A DNA stretch of 64,000 nucleotides from Bryobacter sp. (GTDB taxonomy: Bacteria > Acidobacteriota > Terriglobia > Bryobacterales > Bryobacteraceae), in the NCBI GenBank assembly GCA_022843605.1, contig JALHNI010000003.1:50000-113999 (forward strand), read 5' to 3'. This document shows, piece after piece, positions 37,197-49,046 of the stretch; the first letter of the stretch is position 1; each line of letters begins with the position of its first letter. The position numbers were made by a program, and so were the translations under genes. The notes beneath the pieces are model-generated. The model had not been told where the DNA came from and ran no database searches. It saw only the letters and a program-made list of their open reading frames with translations.

Positions 37197-38943
37197 TCTT
37201 GAAGGCCTGGGTCCGGGCAATGCCGGTATCTTGTTTGACGGTGACCCAATGATTGGCCTCCACTTCGCCATAGTCCTTCACGGAGCCATCGGGCCAGCGG
37301 ATCGCGAGACGCGCCTTTGCGGCTGAGCCCATGCCAAAGTGCACGCGCAGATCGCCATGTGAGATGTGAAAGCCGCCACTGCGGACTTCATCGATGAGGA
37401 CTCGGGTGCCTACCGTCAGGGTGACTCGCGCGCCGATGGCGTCGCGTCCGTTGGGAAGTTTGGGCTCCACCAGAAGAGAGTTGCCGAGGGGAGCCAGGTT
37501 TTTCCATAGGGACGGCGCTTGGTGCATGTTGACGACGACGACTTCGAGCGTACCGTCGTTGTCGAGGTCGGCGGTGGCGAGCCCGCGGGAGGAATGCCGT
37601 TCGGTGACGGCCGGTCCGGCTTGCGCGGATAGGTCATAGAACTCGCCGTCGCCGCGATTCCAATAGAGCGTTCGCTCCTGGGCGAACTGTTCCTTGATTC
37701 CGGCGGCATCCACCTCGGGATAGACGTGTCCGTTGACGTGCAAAATGTCTTTCCAGCCGTCCTGGTCGACATCCAGGAAGGCGGCTCCCCAGCCTAGAAA
37801 TTTGGTGTGAATCCCGAGGCCGGCGCGCACGGTGACGTCGGCGAAAGTCATCTCCCCCAGATTGCGGTAGAGGGTCGGTGTGTCGTCGGAGAAATTCGTT
37901 TTAAAGATGTCCAGGCGACCGTCGCCGTCGTAGTCGCCCGCGGCTGCACCCATGCCGGCCTGTTCGCGGCCGTCTTCGTTTAAAGCGGCCCCGGACACGA
38001 TGCCCTCTTCGGCGAACGTGCCGTCTTTCTGGTTGTGAAAAAGCAGGCTGGCGGTGGAGTCGCAGGCGACGTAGATGTCCGTCCAGCCATCGTTATCGAA
38101 GTCACCGGTGAGGACGGTGAAGCCGTAGTAGTTCTTGGGCGTTGCGATGCCGGCCGCCTTGGAAACGTCGGTAAATTTGCCGTTGTCATTGCGCAGCAGG
38201 GACATGCTTTCGCCGGGTAGACCACGCGGCCCGCAGGCGACGGGCAGGCCTTTCCAGACGCATTGGCTTTTGGCGCCGGGTTTGGGAGTGTTGGCCGGGT
38301 TGAAGTCGAGGTAGTGGGCGAGAAAGAGGTCGAGGTCGCCATCGCGGTCGTAGTCGAGGAAGGCGCAGCCGGTGGTCCAGCGGTTCTTGCCTTGCGGAAG
38401 TTTGGAAGATTGATCGGCAAACGTGCTGTCGCCCCGGTTGCGGAGGAGGGTGTTTGGTCCCCAATTGGCGATGACCAGATCGGGCCTTCCGTCGTTGTCA
38501 TAGTCGCCGACGCAGGTGCCCTGGCCGAAACTGGTGGTGGGAATCTGGGCCTGGGCGGTGACCTCGGTGAACTTGAGCCCACCGAGATTCCGGTAAAGGT
38601 GGTGTTTTGCACCACGCGGCGCGGCTTGTTTGTCCAATTGGCCGGCGTTCACCAGGAAGATGTCGACCAGTCCGTCGCCATCGTAGTCGAAGAGTGCCAA
38701 GCCGTTGCCGGTGGTCTCGACGATGTAGTCGTTGTGTTTCGGATCACCAGAGACGTTGATGGCGGTGAGACCGGCGACAGAGGCGACGTCGCGAAAGTCG
38801 ACGCGGGGAGCTACTTTGCCTTTGGGCAGTGGGCGCGCGGGCTGCGCGGCACGGCCGCTGGTGGCCGAACCGGTCATACCGCCCTGAGGCCAGAGGGAGA
38901 TCGCGGCGGTGATCAGAGCGAGCGAACAAAGAATGGGCCGCAT
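37186..38943 (-). CDS. CRTAC1-family protein (FG-GAP/VCBS repeats plus ASPIC/UnbV)
   Basis: Repeated DYDGDGLVDIFLVNAG, DYDNDGRPDLVIANWG, DYDRDGDLDLFLAHY; C-terminal VEVVVVNMHQAPSLWKN...LPNGRDAIGARVTL...LAIRWPDGSVKDY. Confidence 0.93.
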   Translation of the reverse strand: MRPILCSLALITAAISLWPQGGMTGSATSGRAAQPARPLPKGKVAPRVDFRDVASVAGLTAINVSGDPKHNDYIVETTGNGLALFDYDGDGLVDIFLVNAGQLDKQAAPRGAKHHLYRNLGGLKFTEVTAQAQIPTTSFGQGTCVGDYDNDGRPDLVIANWGPNTLLRNRGDSTFADQSSKLPQGKNRWTTGCAFLDYDRDGDLDLFLAHYLDFNPANTPKPGAKSQCVWKGLPVACGPRGLPGESMSLLRNDNGKFTDVSKAAGIATPKNYYGFTVLTGDFDNDGWTDIYVACDSTASLLFHNQKDGTFAEEGIVSGAALNEDGREQAGMGAAAGDYDGDGRLDIFKTNFSDDTPTLYRNLGEMTFADVTVRAGLGIHTKFLGWGAAFLDVDQDGWKDILHVNGHVYPEVDAAGIKEQFAQERTLYWNRGDGEFYDLSAQAGPAVTERHSSRGLATADLDNDGTLEVVVVNMHQAPSLWKNLAPLGNSLLVEPKLPNGRDAIGARVTLTVGTRVLIDEVRSGGFHISHGDLRVHFGMGSAAKARLAIRWPDGSVKDYGEVEANHWVTVKQDTGIARTQAFKKQK

Positions 38944-38978
38944 GCGCCCACTAGTTTACTGGCTTACGCTCTGGCAGT

Positions 38979-40109
38979 TTACTTGCTTACGTTCTGGCTC
39001 ATCGAATTGAGCGAGGGGCTGACGAGCGCCTCGCGCATTTCGGGGGGCGGATTGTCGAAGACGTCCTGCAACTGCCGCACCATCTCCGGGTCTCGCCAGC
39101 CGCGTTTCACTTCCTCGTACAAAATGCCCAAAGCTTCGGCATGCGAGAGGGCGGGCTTGTAGGGCCGCGCCGTCGTCAGTGCGTCATAGATGTCGACAAT
39201 TTGCAGAATGCGGGCTAGGTAAGGAATGCGGTCCCCCACCAGTCCGTCGGGGTAGCCGGAGCCATCCCATCGTTCATGATGGTTGCGGACGATCGGGAGG
39301 ACGGGGGCCAAGCTCTTCATACCACGGCAGATATCTTCGCCGCGCCAAGTGTGAGACCGCATCACTTCCCATTCGTCCTGGGTGAGCAGCGAGTCTTTGA
39401 AAAGAATGGCATCGGGTACGCTGATCTTCCCGATATCGTGCAGAAAGCCGCCGCGGTAGAGGGCCAGCAGCTGTTCTCGCGGCAAACCCACGCGCAAGCC
39501 CATGGCGACCGCATAGGTGGCCAGGCGCTGGCAATGCGCTCCGGTGTAGTGGTCACGCTGTTCCACGGTTTGAGCCAGGGTAAAGAGGATCGATTCCACT
39601 TCTTCCAGGGAGTCGATGGCTGCCTTGTGGCGCAACATGGCGGTGACGCGGGCGCGCAGGACCGCCGGCTGCAGTGGCTTCAGGAGAAATTCGTCGGCGC
39701 CGGAAGTGATTCCGGCAATCTCATGTTCGCTACCCTGGACGCTGGTGAGCATCAGCACCGGGGTCAGGTAGGTCTTCTTGTTCGCGCGGAACCGCTGGCA
39801 GAATTCGGGACCCGACATCTCCGGCATGATGAACTCGCAGATCACCAGGTCGACCTTTTCCTGGCTCACGATGGAGAGCGCCTCGGACGGGCGCCGGCAT
39901 TCGAGGAGCTTATACTGCTTCGAATTTCCGGCGCGGCCGCCCTGAAGCATGGCGCGGATCATCCGGCGGTTGATTTCGGCGTCGTCGACGATCAGGATCG
40001 TTGACGAGTCCGAGGGCCCCGTAAAAAGTATCTCCGGCGTGTATGAAAGCCCAAGCTCTCCCGCTTCGAGTGGAGCATGGGCACGAATTGGTATGTATGG
40101 TGTGGCCAC
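38979..40109 (-). CDS. Response-regulator-like HD-GYP domain protein (putative c-di-GMP phosphodiesterase)
   Basis: ILIVDDAEINRRMIRAML receiver; HYTGAHCQRLATYAVAMG...GGFLHDIGKISVPD...HHERWDGSGYPDGL HD-GYP motifs. GTG start. Confidence 0.92.
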   Translation of the reverse strand: MATPYIPIRAHAPLEAGELGLSYTPEILFTGPSDSSTILIVDDAEINRRMIRAMLQGGRAGNSKQYKLLECRRPSEALSIVSQEKVDLVICEFIMPEMSGPEFCQRFRANKKTYLTPVLMLTSVQGSEHEIAGITSGADEFLLKPLQPAVLRARVTAMLRHKAAIDSLEEVESILFTLAQTVEQRDHYTGAHCQRLATYAVAMGLRVGLPREQLLALYRGGFLHDIGKISVPDAILFKDSLLTQDEWEVMRSHTWRGEDICRGMKSLAPVLPIVRNHHERWDGSGYPDGLVGDRIPYLARILQIVDIYDALTTARPYKPALSHAEALGILYEEVKRGWRDPEMVRQLQDVFDNPPPEMREALVSPSLNSMSQNVSK

Positions 40110-40205
40110 CGGCTCGCTGATTCCTAACCGCCAGGCTTCCTGCCTTATGGTCTCTATCGACCATCGGGTGCCCGCGGTTTAGGCCGGCGTGTTACTAATA
40201 AGGTC

Positions 40206-40796
40206 ATGCGTCTCTGGTTGCCGCTGCTGCTCACGACCCTCGCTTGGGGGGATCCGCTTACCCAAGGAGAGAGGGATCGGGCGATGAGTTATCTGCATGC
40301 GACACAGAAGCAGGTAACGGACACGGTGTCGGCTTTGTCCCCCGCGCAACTCGCTTTTCGGCCGGGGCCGAAGCAGTGGTCCGTAGCCGATTGCCTGGAA
40401 CACCTCGCCCTGACGGAGAGTGCTTTGTTTGGCACGTTGAAGGGGCCGGTGATGACTTCGCCCGCGAATCCGGAGAAGGCTTTGCTCGCCAAGGGCAAGG
40501 ATGAAGCGGTGGTGAAGGCGATTTCTTCACGGGATGCGAAGGCCAAAGCCCCGGAGATGCTGGTGCCCAGCAATAAGTGGAAAACCACGGCTGAGACCCT
40601 GGCGGCGTTTCGGGCGGCGCGCAAGGAGACCATCGCTTATGTCCAGACGACGCCGGACGCGCTTCGCCTGCACGTGATGGAGGAAACGATGTTGATGGAC
40701 GGTTATCAGTTATTACTGATGATCGGAGCGCACACGGAGCGTCACCTGGCGCAGATGAAGGAAGTGATGGCCAGTCCGGCGTTCCCCCGCAAATGA
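40206..40796 (+). CDS. DinB-superfamily protein with signal peptide
   Basis: MRLWLPLLLTTLAWGDP; LSPAQLAFRPGPKQWSVADCLEHLALTE; IGAHTERHLAQMKEV. Confidence 0.8.
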   Translation: MRLWLPLLLTTLAWGDPLTQGERDRAMSYLHATQKQVTDTVSALSPAQLAFRPGPKQWSVADCLEHLALTESALFGTLKGPVMTSPANPEKALLAKGKDEAVVKAISSRDAKAKAPEMLVPSNKWKTTAETLAAFRAARKETIAYVQTTPDALRLHVMEETMLMDGYQLLLMIGAHTERHLAQMKEVMASPAFPRK

Positions 40797-41311
40797 GTCT
40801 GGATGACGCAATTGCGCAATTGGCCCAAAGCGATGCCGAATTGCGGGCGGCGATGGGAAGCGTCACCGGTACGCAGTGGATTTGGCGGCCTGACGCTGAT
40901 GTTTGGTCAATCGGAGAGATCGCCGAGCACCTGGTGCTGGTGGAACGGGGGATCCTCAGTCGTTTGCGTCTTGCGCCGTCGGAAGGTATCGAGAAGACGG
41001 ACGGCAAAGAGAAGATTCTGCGGCATTTAACCAATCGCACTCGGCGCATTCAGGCGCCTGCGCGCGTGCTGCCCAGCGGAAAGTACGGGAATGCTGCTGT
41101 CTGTCTGGCAGACCTCGCCTTGGCCCGGGCCGAGACGCTCGCCTGGGTACAGGCTCCGGGGACCGATTTGCGGCAACACGTCATGCCACACTTGGCTTTC
41201 GGCGAGTTGCATGGCCTGCAATGGCTGCAACTGTTGGGCGGTCACACGATGAGGCATGTGTTGCAAATGCGGGATTTGATGGCGCTACCCGGGTTTCCCG
41301 TCGTCGACTAG
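40793..41311 (+). CDS. DinB-superfamily protein
   Basis: WRPDADVWSIGEIAEHLVLVERG...LLGGHTMRHVLQMRDL. 4-bp overlap with upstream DinB gene. Confidence 0.8.
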   Translation: MSLDDAIAQLAQSDAELRAAMGSVTGTQWIWRPDADVWSIGEIAEHLVLVERGILSRLRLAPSEGIEKTDGKEKILRHLTNRTRRIQAPARVLPSGKYGNAAVCLADLALARAETLAWVQAPGTDLRQHVMPHLAFGELHGLQWLQLLGGHTMRHVLQMRDLMALPGFPVVD

Positions 41312-41985
41312 CTGCCGCGGGCCAGGGGACGGGTCGGGCTGACTGTTTCGGAGGCCGGGTGTTGGCGTTGTAGGTCGCGGGCGTAGGTGGCTTGGCGGAC
41401 GCTGCGTAGCCAGTCCGGCCAATTGGTGGGTCCGCTTTCGGGGAAGTCGAATTCTTTGCGCCAGCGATTGAGATAGAGCCTGATTTGCGCGCGATGTTTC
41501 TTGTAGGTGACGGTGAGCAGGGGTTGATTTGCGGTATGGGCGGCGGCGCTGGAGTAGGGATAGAGATGGGCTTGCCTGGCGAGGTTGACGGAACTGGGGT
41601 TGCGCTCGATGTAGAGCAGCGTTTCGCAATACTGGGAGCGGTTGGCGATGTGTTTGACGTGGAAATGGTGATGCCAGAGGTGGCCGGCGGTGTGCTTGAG
41701 GCCGTTCATGTAGCGCGCGTGCTGACTCTGGAGGAACTGCATGAGCCGGGAGATCGCGCCGCGGCGGAGGGGTTCAAGGAGCAGGTGGACGTGATTGGTC
41801 ATCAGGCAGAAGGCGTGGATGCGGACCTTGTAGCGGCGGGCGAGGTTATCGAGGCGGTCGAGGTAGAGGACGAAGTCAGCGGGGCGGATGAAGGTGGCTT
41901 GTCGCTGCGAGCCGCGTTGGTAGACGTGGTAGATCTGCCGGCATTTCCAGTTGCGAAGGCGGGGCGGGTCTGGTTGAGGTCGCAC
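41308..41985 (-). mobile_element. REP-associated tyrosine transposase (RAYT, Y1_Tnp/IS200-like)
   Basis: RQIYHVYQRGSQRQATFIRPADFVLYLDRLDNLARRYKVRIHAFCLMTNHVHLLLEPLRRGAISRLMQFLQSQHARYMNG: HUH (HVH) and catalytic-Tyr region. GTG start. Confidence 0.88.
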
Positions 41986-41998
41986 ACTGAATAGTGTG
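41983..41998. repeat. Small hairpin at 5' end of RAYT gene
   Basis: CACACT-GAAT-AGTGTG perfect stem-loop overlapping the RAYT start. Confidence 0.45.
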
Positions 41999-42271
41999 TT
42001 TGGCGGCGGAAATTTCTCACAATTTTTCGCGGTTTTTTCCCCGAAACTCGCTCTTTCCCCCCATTCGGTTGATTCTAGAAGGTTTAGGATTTTGTCGGAC
42101 TAAGTTCCAAGTGCTTTGGAATCAGGGTTTGATGGGGGAATTTCGATGATGGGTGGCGTGGCGAGAAGATTCCGGCCTAGGGTGGCGAAACGTTGGGATG
42201 GGGTGAAAAAAGCGGGACAGGGGTTCGGGTTGCCTTGGTACAATTGAGGCTCCGGTCCTCTCACCCCAACT

Positions 42272-42951
42272 ATGCGCTTTGGTGTTGTCGTTTTCCCCGG
42301 TTCGAATTGTGACCATGACGCCTGGTACGCGGCCTCCGCGAACCTGGGCCAGCAAGCAGAGTTCCTGTGGCATGACGAGCGCTCGCTCGGCCAAGCCGAT
42401 GTAGTGATTCTGCCCGGCGGGTTTTCCTACGGCGACTATCTTCGCTGCGGCGCGATTGCCAAATTTTCTCCCGTCATGCAATCCGTGAAGGAGTTCGCCA
42501 ACGCCGGCGGGCTGGTTGCCGGTTTCTGCAATGGCTTTCAGATTCTGGTGGAGAGCGGACTGCTGCCGGGCGCGCTGCTGCGCAATGCCGGCATGAAGTT
42601 CGTCTGCGACCAGCCGATTCTGACCGTGGAAACAGTCGACTCGCCCTTTACCCGCAGCGCCACCCTCGGACAGCGCCTACAACTGCCCGTCGCGCACGGC
42701 GAGGGCAACTATACAGCCGATGACCGCACACTCGATATGCTGGAAGCCGAAGATCGCATCGTTGTGCGCTACGCCAACGAAATCAATGGCTCCGCGCGCC
42801 GCATTGCCGGAATCCTGAATGCCGAACGCAACGTCATGGGCATGATGCCCCATCCCGAGAGGGCCTGCGATCCCTTGATGGGCTCGGTGGATGGCCGCGT
42901 GATCTTTGAATCGATTCTGGCCACGCTGGCCGCCACGGCGAGATCTGCCGC

Positions 42952-42955
<4 letters not shown>
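42272..42955 (+). CDS. purQ: Phosphoribosylformylglycinamidine synthase subunit PurQ
   Basis: [20 protein letters not shown]...[25 protein letters not shown]...[19 protein letters not shown]...[10 protein letters not shown]. Confidence 0.97.
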
Positions 42956-45145
<2,190 letters not shown>

Positions 45146-45156
<11 letters not shown>

Positions 45157-46564
45157 GTTCAAAGACGAGTGCGGAGTATTTGCGATCTACGGCCACCCCG
45201 AGGCGGCGCAGCGGACCTACCTAGGCCTCTACGCATTGCAGCATCGCGGCCAGGAGTCGGCGGGCATCGCCGCCGCGAATGATGCGGGCGAGATCGTTTG
45301 TAAGAAGAGCATGGGCGAGGTGAATGAGATCTTCACCACGCCGGTGCTGAATCAGTTGCCCGGCTCAATCGCCATTGGGCACACGCGTTATTCGACGGCC
45401 GGCGATACAGTGCTGTTGAATGCGCAGCCGTTCAGCGTGATCTGCAATAAAGGCCCCATCGCGGTGGCCCACAACGGCAACATCACGAACGCGGCTGAGC
45501 TTCGACGCAGCCTGGAAGCCGATGGCTCCATTTTTCAAGCCACCTCCGACACCGAAGTAATTCTCCACTTGATTGCGCGATCGCGCGAGAAGACCCTCGC
45601 CGGTGCCTTGCGCGAGGCGTTGCTGGCGCTGGAAGGCGCGTTTTCCTTAGTGATGCTGGCCGGCGACCGCATTTTGATTGCGCGCGATCCTCATGGCTTC
45701 CGTCCGTTGGCGATGGGCCAGATGGAAGAGGACGGCGCGATCGCCTACGTTTTTGCCTCGGAGACCTGCGCCTTCGACATCATCGGCGCCACTTATGTGA
45801 ACGACGTTGAGCCGGGCGAGATGGTAATTGTCAGTCCGGACGGCGTGTCGCGCGAGCGCTATACCCCGGTGCGCGATCATGCGCACTGCGTCTTTGAGCA
45901 CGTTTATTTCTCGCGCCCGGATTCAACGGTGTTTGGCCGCCCCGTGGCCCAATCGCGTGAATTGATGGGCCGCGAACTGGCCCGCAAGTGTCCCGCGCCG
46001 GCCGACGTGGTGGTGCCTGTGCCGGACTCGGGCGTTTCGGCCGCCATCGGCTACGCGGCGGAAGCCGGCATCCCTTTCCGCCACGCACTCATTCGCAATC
46101 ACTATGTGGGCCGCACGTTTATTGAGCCGTCGCAAACGATTCGCGACCTTAGCGTGAAGCTGAAGCTGAATCCGGTACGCCATTTGCTGGAAGGCAAGAG
46201 CGTCGTGCTGATTGACGATTCCATCGTTCGCGGCACGACATCGCGTAAGATTGTGCGGATGGTACGGGAAGCCGGAGCGCGCGAGGTGCATATGCGCATC
46301 TCCTGCCCGCCCACGATTTCGCCCTGTTTCTATGGTGTCGATACGCCGAACAAGGGGGACCTGATTGCGGCGAATAGCACGGTGGAAGAGACTCGGAAGT
46401 TCATTCAGGCCGATTCGCTGGCCTATCTGCCGTTGGGTTCGCTGCGCGAATCCGTCGATGACCAGAACCTGGATTATTGCTATGCGTGCTACACCGGCAA
46501 CTATCCGACGCAGTTAGTGAACATCGAGGAACTGATGACCTCGAAACCCAAACGCGGTAAGTAA
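45146..46564 (+). CDS. purF: Amidophosphoribosyltransferase
   Basis: [42 protein letters not shown]...[37 protein letters not shown]. Confidence 0.97.
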
Positions 46565-47746
46565 GTGGCGCACGTTTCTCCGTCGGCCCAGGCGGTTCCT
46601 TATTCGCGGATCCGGGAACTCGCTGAATTGGCCATGCAGCTTGACCGCCCGGACAATCGCGTCCTGCGTCTCTACTTCGGCGAAAGCAATCTGCCCACGC
46701 CCCCTTTCATCAAGCAAGCCGCGCAGCGCGCAATGGACGAGGGCTTCACATTCTATAGCGAGAACGCCGGCCTACCTTCGCTGCGGCGGATGCTGGCCAG
46801 TTACTACCTCAAGATGCACGGCACGCTGCTCGATCCGCAGAAGGAGATCGTTGTGACGGCGAGCGGCGTGCAAGCCTTGAACGTTGCCATTCGCTGTGTG
46901 CTCGATCCGGGCGACGAGGCAATCGTGCTGACACCGGCCTGGCCGAACGGAAGCGCCATTGTGCAGATGTGCGGCGGGCGGGCCGTGGAAGTGGCGCAGC
47001 CGCTGAGTGGCGGTCGCTATGCGATCGACTTTGATGCGCTGGAGGTGGCCGTGACGCCGCGCACGCGGCTGCTGCTGTACACGTCCCCCTCGAACCCGCT
47101 GGGCTGGGTGGCTACCGAAGCCGACCAGCGCCGGTTGCTGGAGTTTACTCGCCGGCACGGCCTGTGGCTGATGGCGGATGAGGTCTATGAGCGCCTCAGT
47201 TACCCGGATGATGCGCCGCTCGGCACCCCCGTGCCCTCGATTCTTCGTTACGCAACGCGGGAAGACGCCGTGATTGCCGTGCAGTCGTTTTCGAAGACCT
47301 ACTGCATGACCGGTTGGCGTCTGGGCTGGATCGTCGCCCGCCAGGATTTGGCGCGTCGGGCGGCTGAGCTCAACGAGTTCATCATTTCGCATGCGGCCAG
47401 CTTCACCCAGCGGGCTGCGGAGACGGCACTCGCGGAAGGTGAACCGACCATCATCGAGATCCTGACCCAGCTAAAGAAGAATCGTGACTATTGTTCGGAA
47501 GCGCTCGCTAAGATTCCAGGCCTCACCGTGCCGCAACCCGAAGGCGCGTTCTATCTGTTTCCGCGAATTGAAGGCTTGAAGGATTCCTTCGGCTTTTGCC
47601 GAAAGTTGCTGGAAGAAACGCGGGTGGGAATCGCGCCGGGCGTGGCGTTTGGCGCGGGGGGTGAGGGCTCGGTAAGGCTTTGCTACGCCTCGGATCTGTC
47701 CATCCTGGCCGAAGCCCTCGACCGCTTTACCCGCTTCCTGCGCTAA
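46565..47746 (+). CDS. Class I/II aminotransferase
   Basis: TASGVQALNVAIRCVLDPGDEAIVLTPAWPNG...LYTSPSNPLGWVAT...QSFSKTYCMTGWRLGWIVA (PLP-Lys). Confidence 0.92.
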   Translation: MAHVSPSAQAVPYSRIRELAELAMQLDRPDNRVLRLYFGESNLPTPPFIKQAAQRAMDEGFTFYSENAGLPSLRRMLASYYLKMHGTLLDPQKEIVVTASGVQALNVAIRCVLDPGDEAIVLTPAWPNGSAIVQMCGGRAVEVAQPLSGGRYAIDFDALEVAVTPRTRLLLYTSPSNPLGWVATEADQRRLLEFTRRHGLWLMADEVYERLSYPDDAPLGTPVPSILRYATREDAVIAVQSFSKTYCMTGWRLGWIVARQDLARRAAELNEFIISHAASFTQRAAETALAEGEPTIIEILTQLKKNRDYCSEALAKIPGLTVPQPEGAFYLFPRIEGLKDSFGFCRKLLEETRVGIAPGVAFGAGGEGSVRLCYASDLSILAEALDRFTRFLR

Positions 47747-48093
47747 AGTCCGGTGGCTTTGGCGGCGACCCGCTGGCGCATAAATTCGTAGCGTTCCATG
47801 GTGACGGCGAGGGTGTGATCGGGACTGGGCGCCGCGTTCTCTCCGTCGGTGACGCGCACGACTTTGCCGACACAACGCAAGCGAAGCCGCTCATTGGGCG
47901 ATGGTGCTGTGGGCAAGGTCACATAGTATTCAAGAGACTCACCGATGTCGATTGGGTGGTCCGTCTTGAAGAGCACCCCGTTAGAACTGATGTTGCATGT
48001 CTCTCCCACCAAATGGGCCGGGGAGTGATGGGGCCGAATCACTTCCACGGGAAGCCGGAGGTCAAACCGTTTACTGCGTCTCTGATCATTCAC
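47743..48093 (-). CDS. PilZ domain-containing protein
   Basis: RRSKRFDLRLPVEVI...GETCNISSNGVLFKTDHPIDIGESLEYYVTLP. Confidence 0.85.
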   Translation of the reverse strand: MNDQRRSKRFDLRLPVEVIRPHHSPAHLVGETCNISSNGVLFKTDHPIDIGESLEYYVTLPTAPSPNERLRLRCVGKVVRVTDGENAAPSPDHTLAVTMERYEFMRQRVAAKATGL

Positions 48094-48294
48094 TGTGACC
48101 TTAATCTAAGATGATCGGGGGGGTAGGGTCAAGCAAAAGCCTTGACAATACAGGGGAAATAGTATTAGTACCCGCTCGATCCGGCTCAGTTTTACGGCAC
48201 CGGAAGAGCAGTTTTAACGATTCCTCCCTCCTTCCCAAGTTCCAGCCGCCGGGGTTAATCCCAGGGCGGCAAACGGCCGATATCCTTGATTAAC

Positions 48295-49023
48295 ATGCCT
48301 GCTGCCCAATTTGTCGACCTGTACGAAATCCTGCAAGTGAGCCCAAATGCGGAGAAGGATACGATCAAGCGTGTGCACCAGATGCTATCGCTGAAGTACC
48401 AATTGGCGGCGCCTGAAAACAATGCAGTTGCCTACTTTTCGCAGTTGCAGCAAGCGGCGGCTACTCTATTGGACGCTGAAACCCGCGCCGCCTACGATCA
48501 GGAGCGGCTAAAGCATTTGGCTTCTTTGGCCGCCCCTGGTTCTGCGCCTGCAGCGGGTCCGGCGGCTGTGTCCGATGCACCGGCGCCGGTTCCTTTGGCG
48601 GAGCCCACACCTACAGCTCCGCTCACTCCTCCCCCCGCTGCTGCCCCCACCCCAGATCCTGACGCTGTCCCTGCCGCAACCGACGAGCCTCCGGCCAGGA
48701 CGCTGCTGGATCCGGGCCGCTTCATGCAAGGGCTCGACATCGACGGAGAGAAGCGCCGCCGGGCCGGGCTCATTGAGATTTGCTACCGCCAGCGCATTCT
48801 GAAGCCGCGCCAGCCGGCGCTGAGCGTAAAGCAGCTTGAGGACGGGATGGAACTGACGGTGTCTGAACTCGAAGCCAGCCTGTGGTACCTGAAAGAGACG
48901 GACCTGCTGCGCGTTTCCGACGCCGGCAACTACGCCGTCACGGTGCGAGGCATGAACGCCATTGAAGGCGGCTTCGTCAACTTCGTCGAAGGCCGGTTCG
49001 ACATGAAGACCTTCAACGGCTAG
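48295..49023 (+). CDS. J-domain-like protein (no HPD) with Ala/Pro linker and C-terminal helical domain
   Basis: FVDLYEILQVSPNAEKDTIKRVHQMLSLKYQLAAPENN...LLDAETRAAYDQERL aligns to J domains; KYHPD position reads KYQLA. Confidence 0.75.
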   Translation: MPAAQFVDLYEILQVSPNAEKDTIKRVHQMLSLKYQLAAPENNAVAYFSQLQQAAATLLDAETRAAYDQERLKHLASLAAPGSAPAAGPAAVSDAPAPVPLAEPTPTAPLTPPPAAAPTPDPDAVPAATDEPPARTLLDPGRFMQGLDIDGEKRRRAGLIEICYRQRILKPRQPALSVKQLEDGMELTVSELEASLWYLKETDLLRVSDAGNYAVTVRGMNAIEGGFVNFVEGRFDMKTFNG

Positions 49024-49046
49024 ATGTTCATGGCATCCTAACGTCA

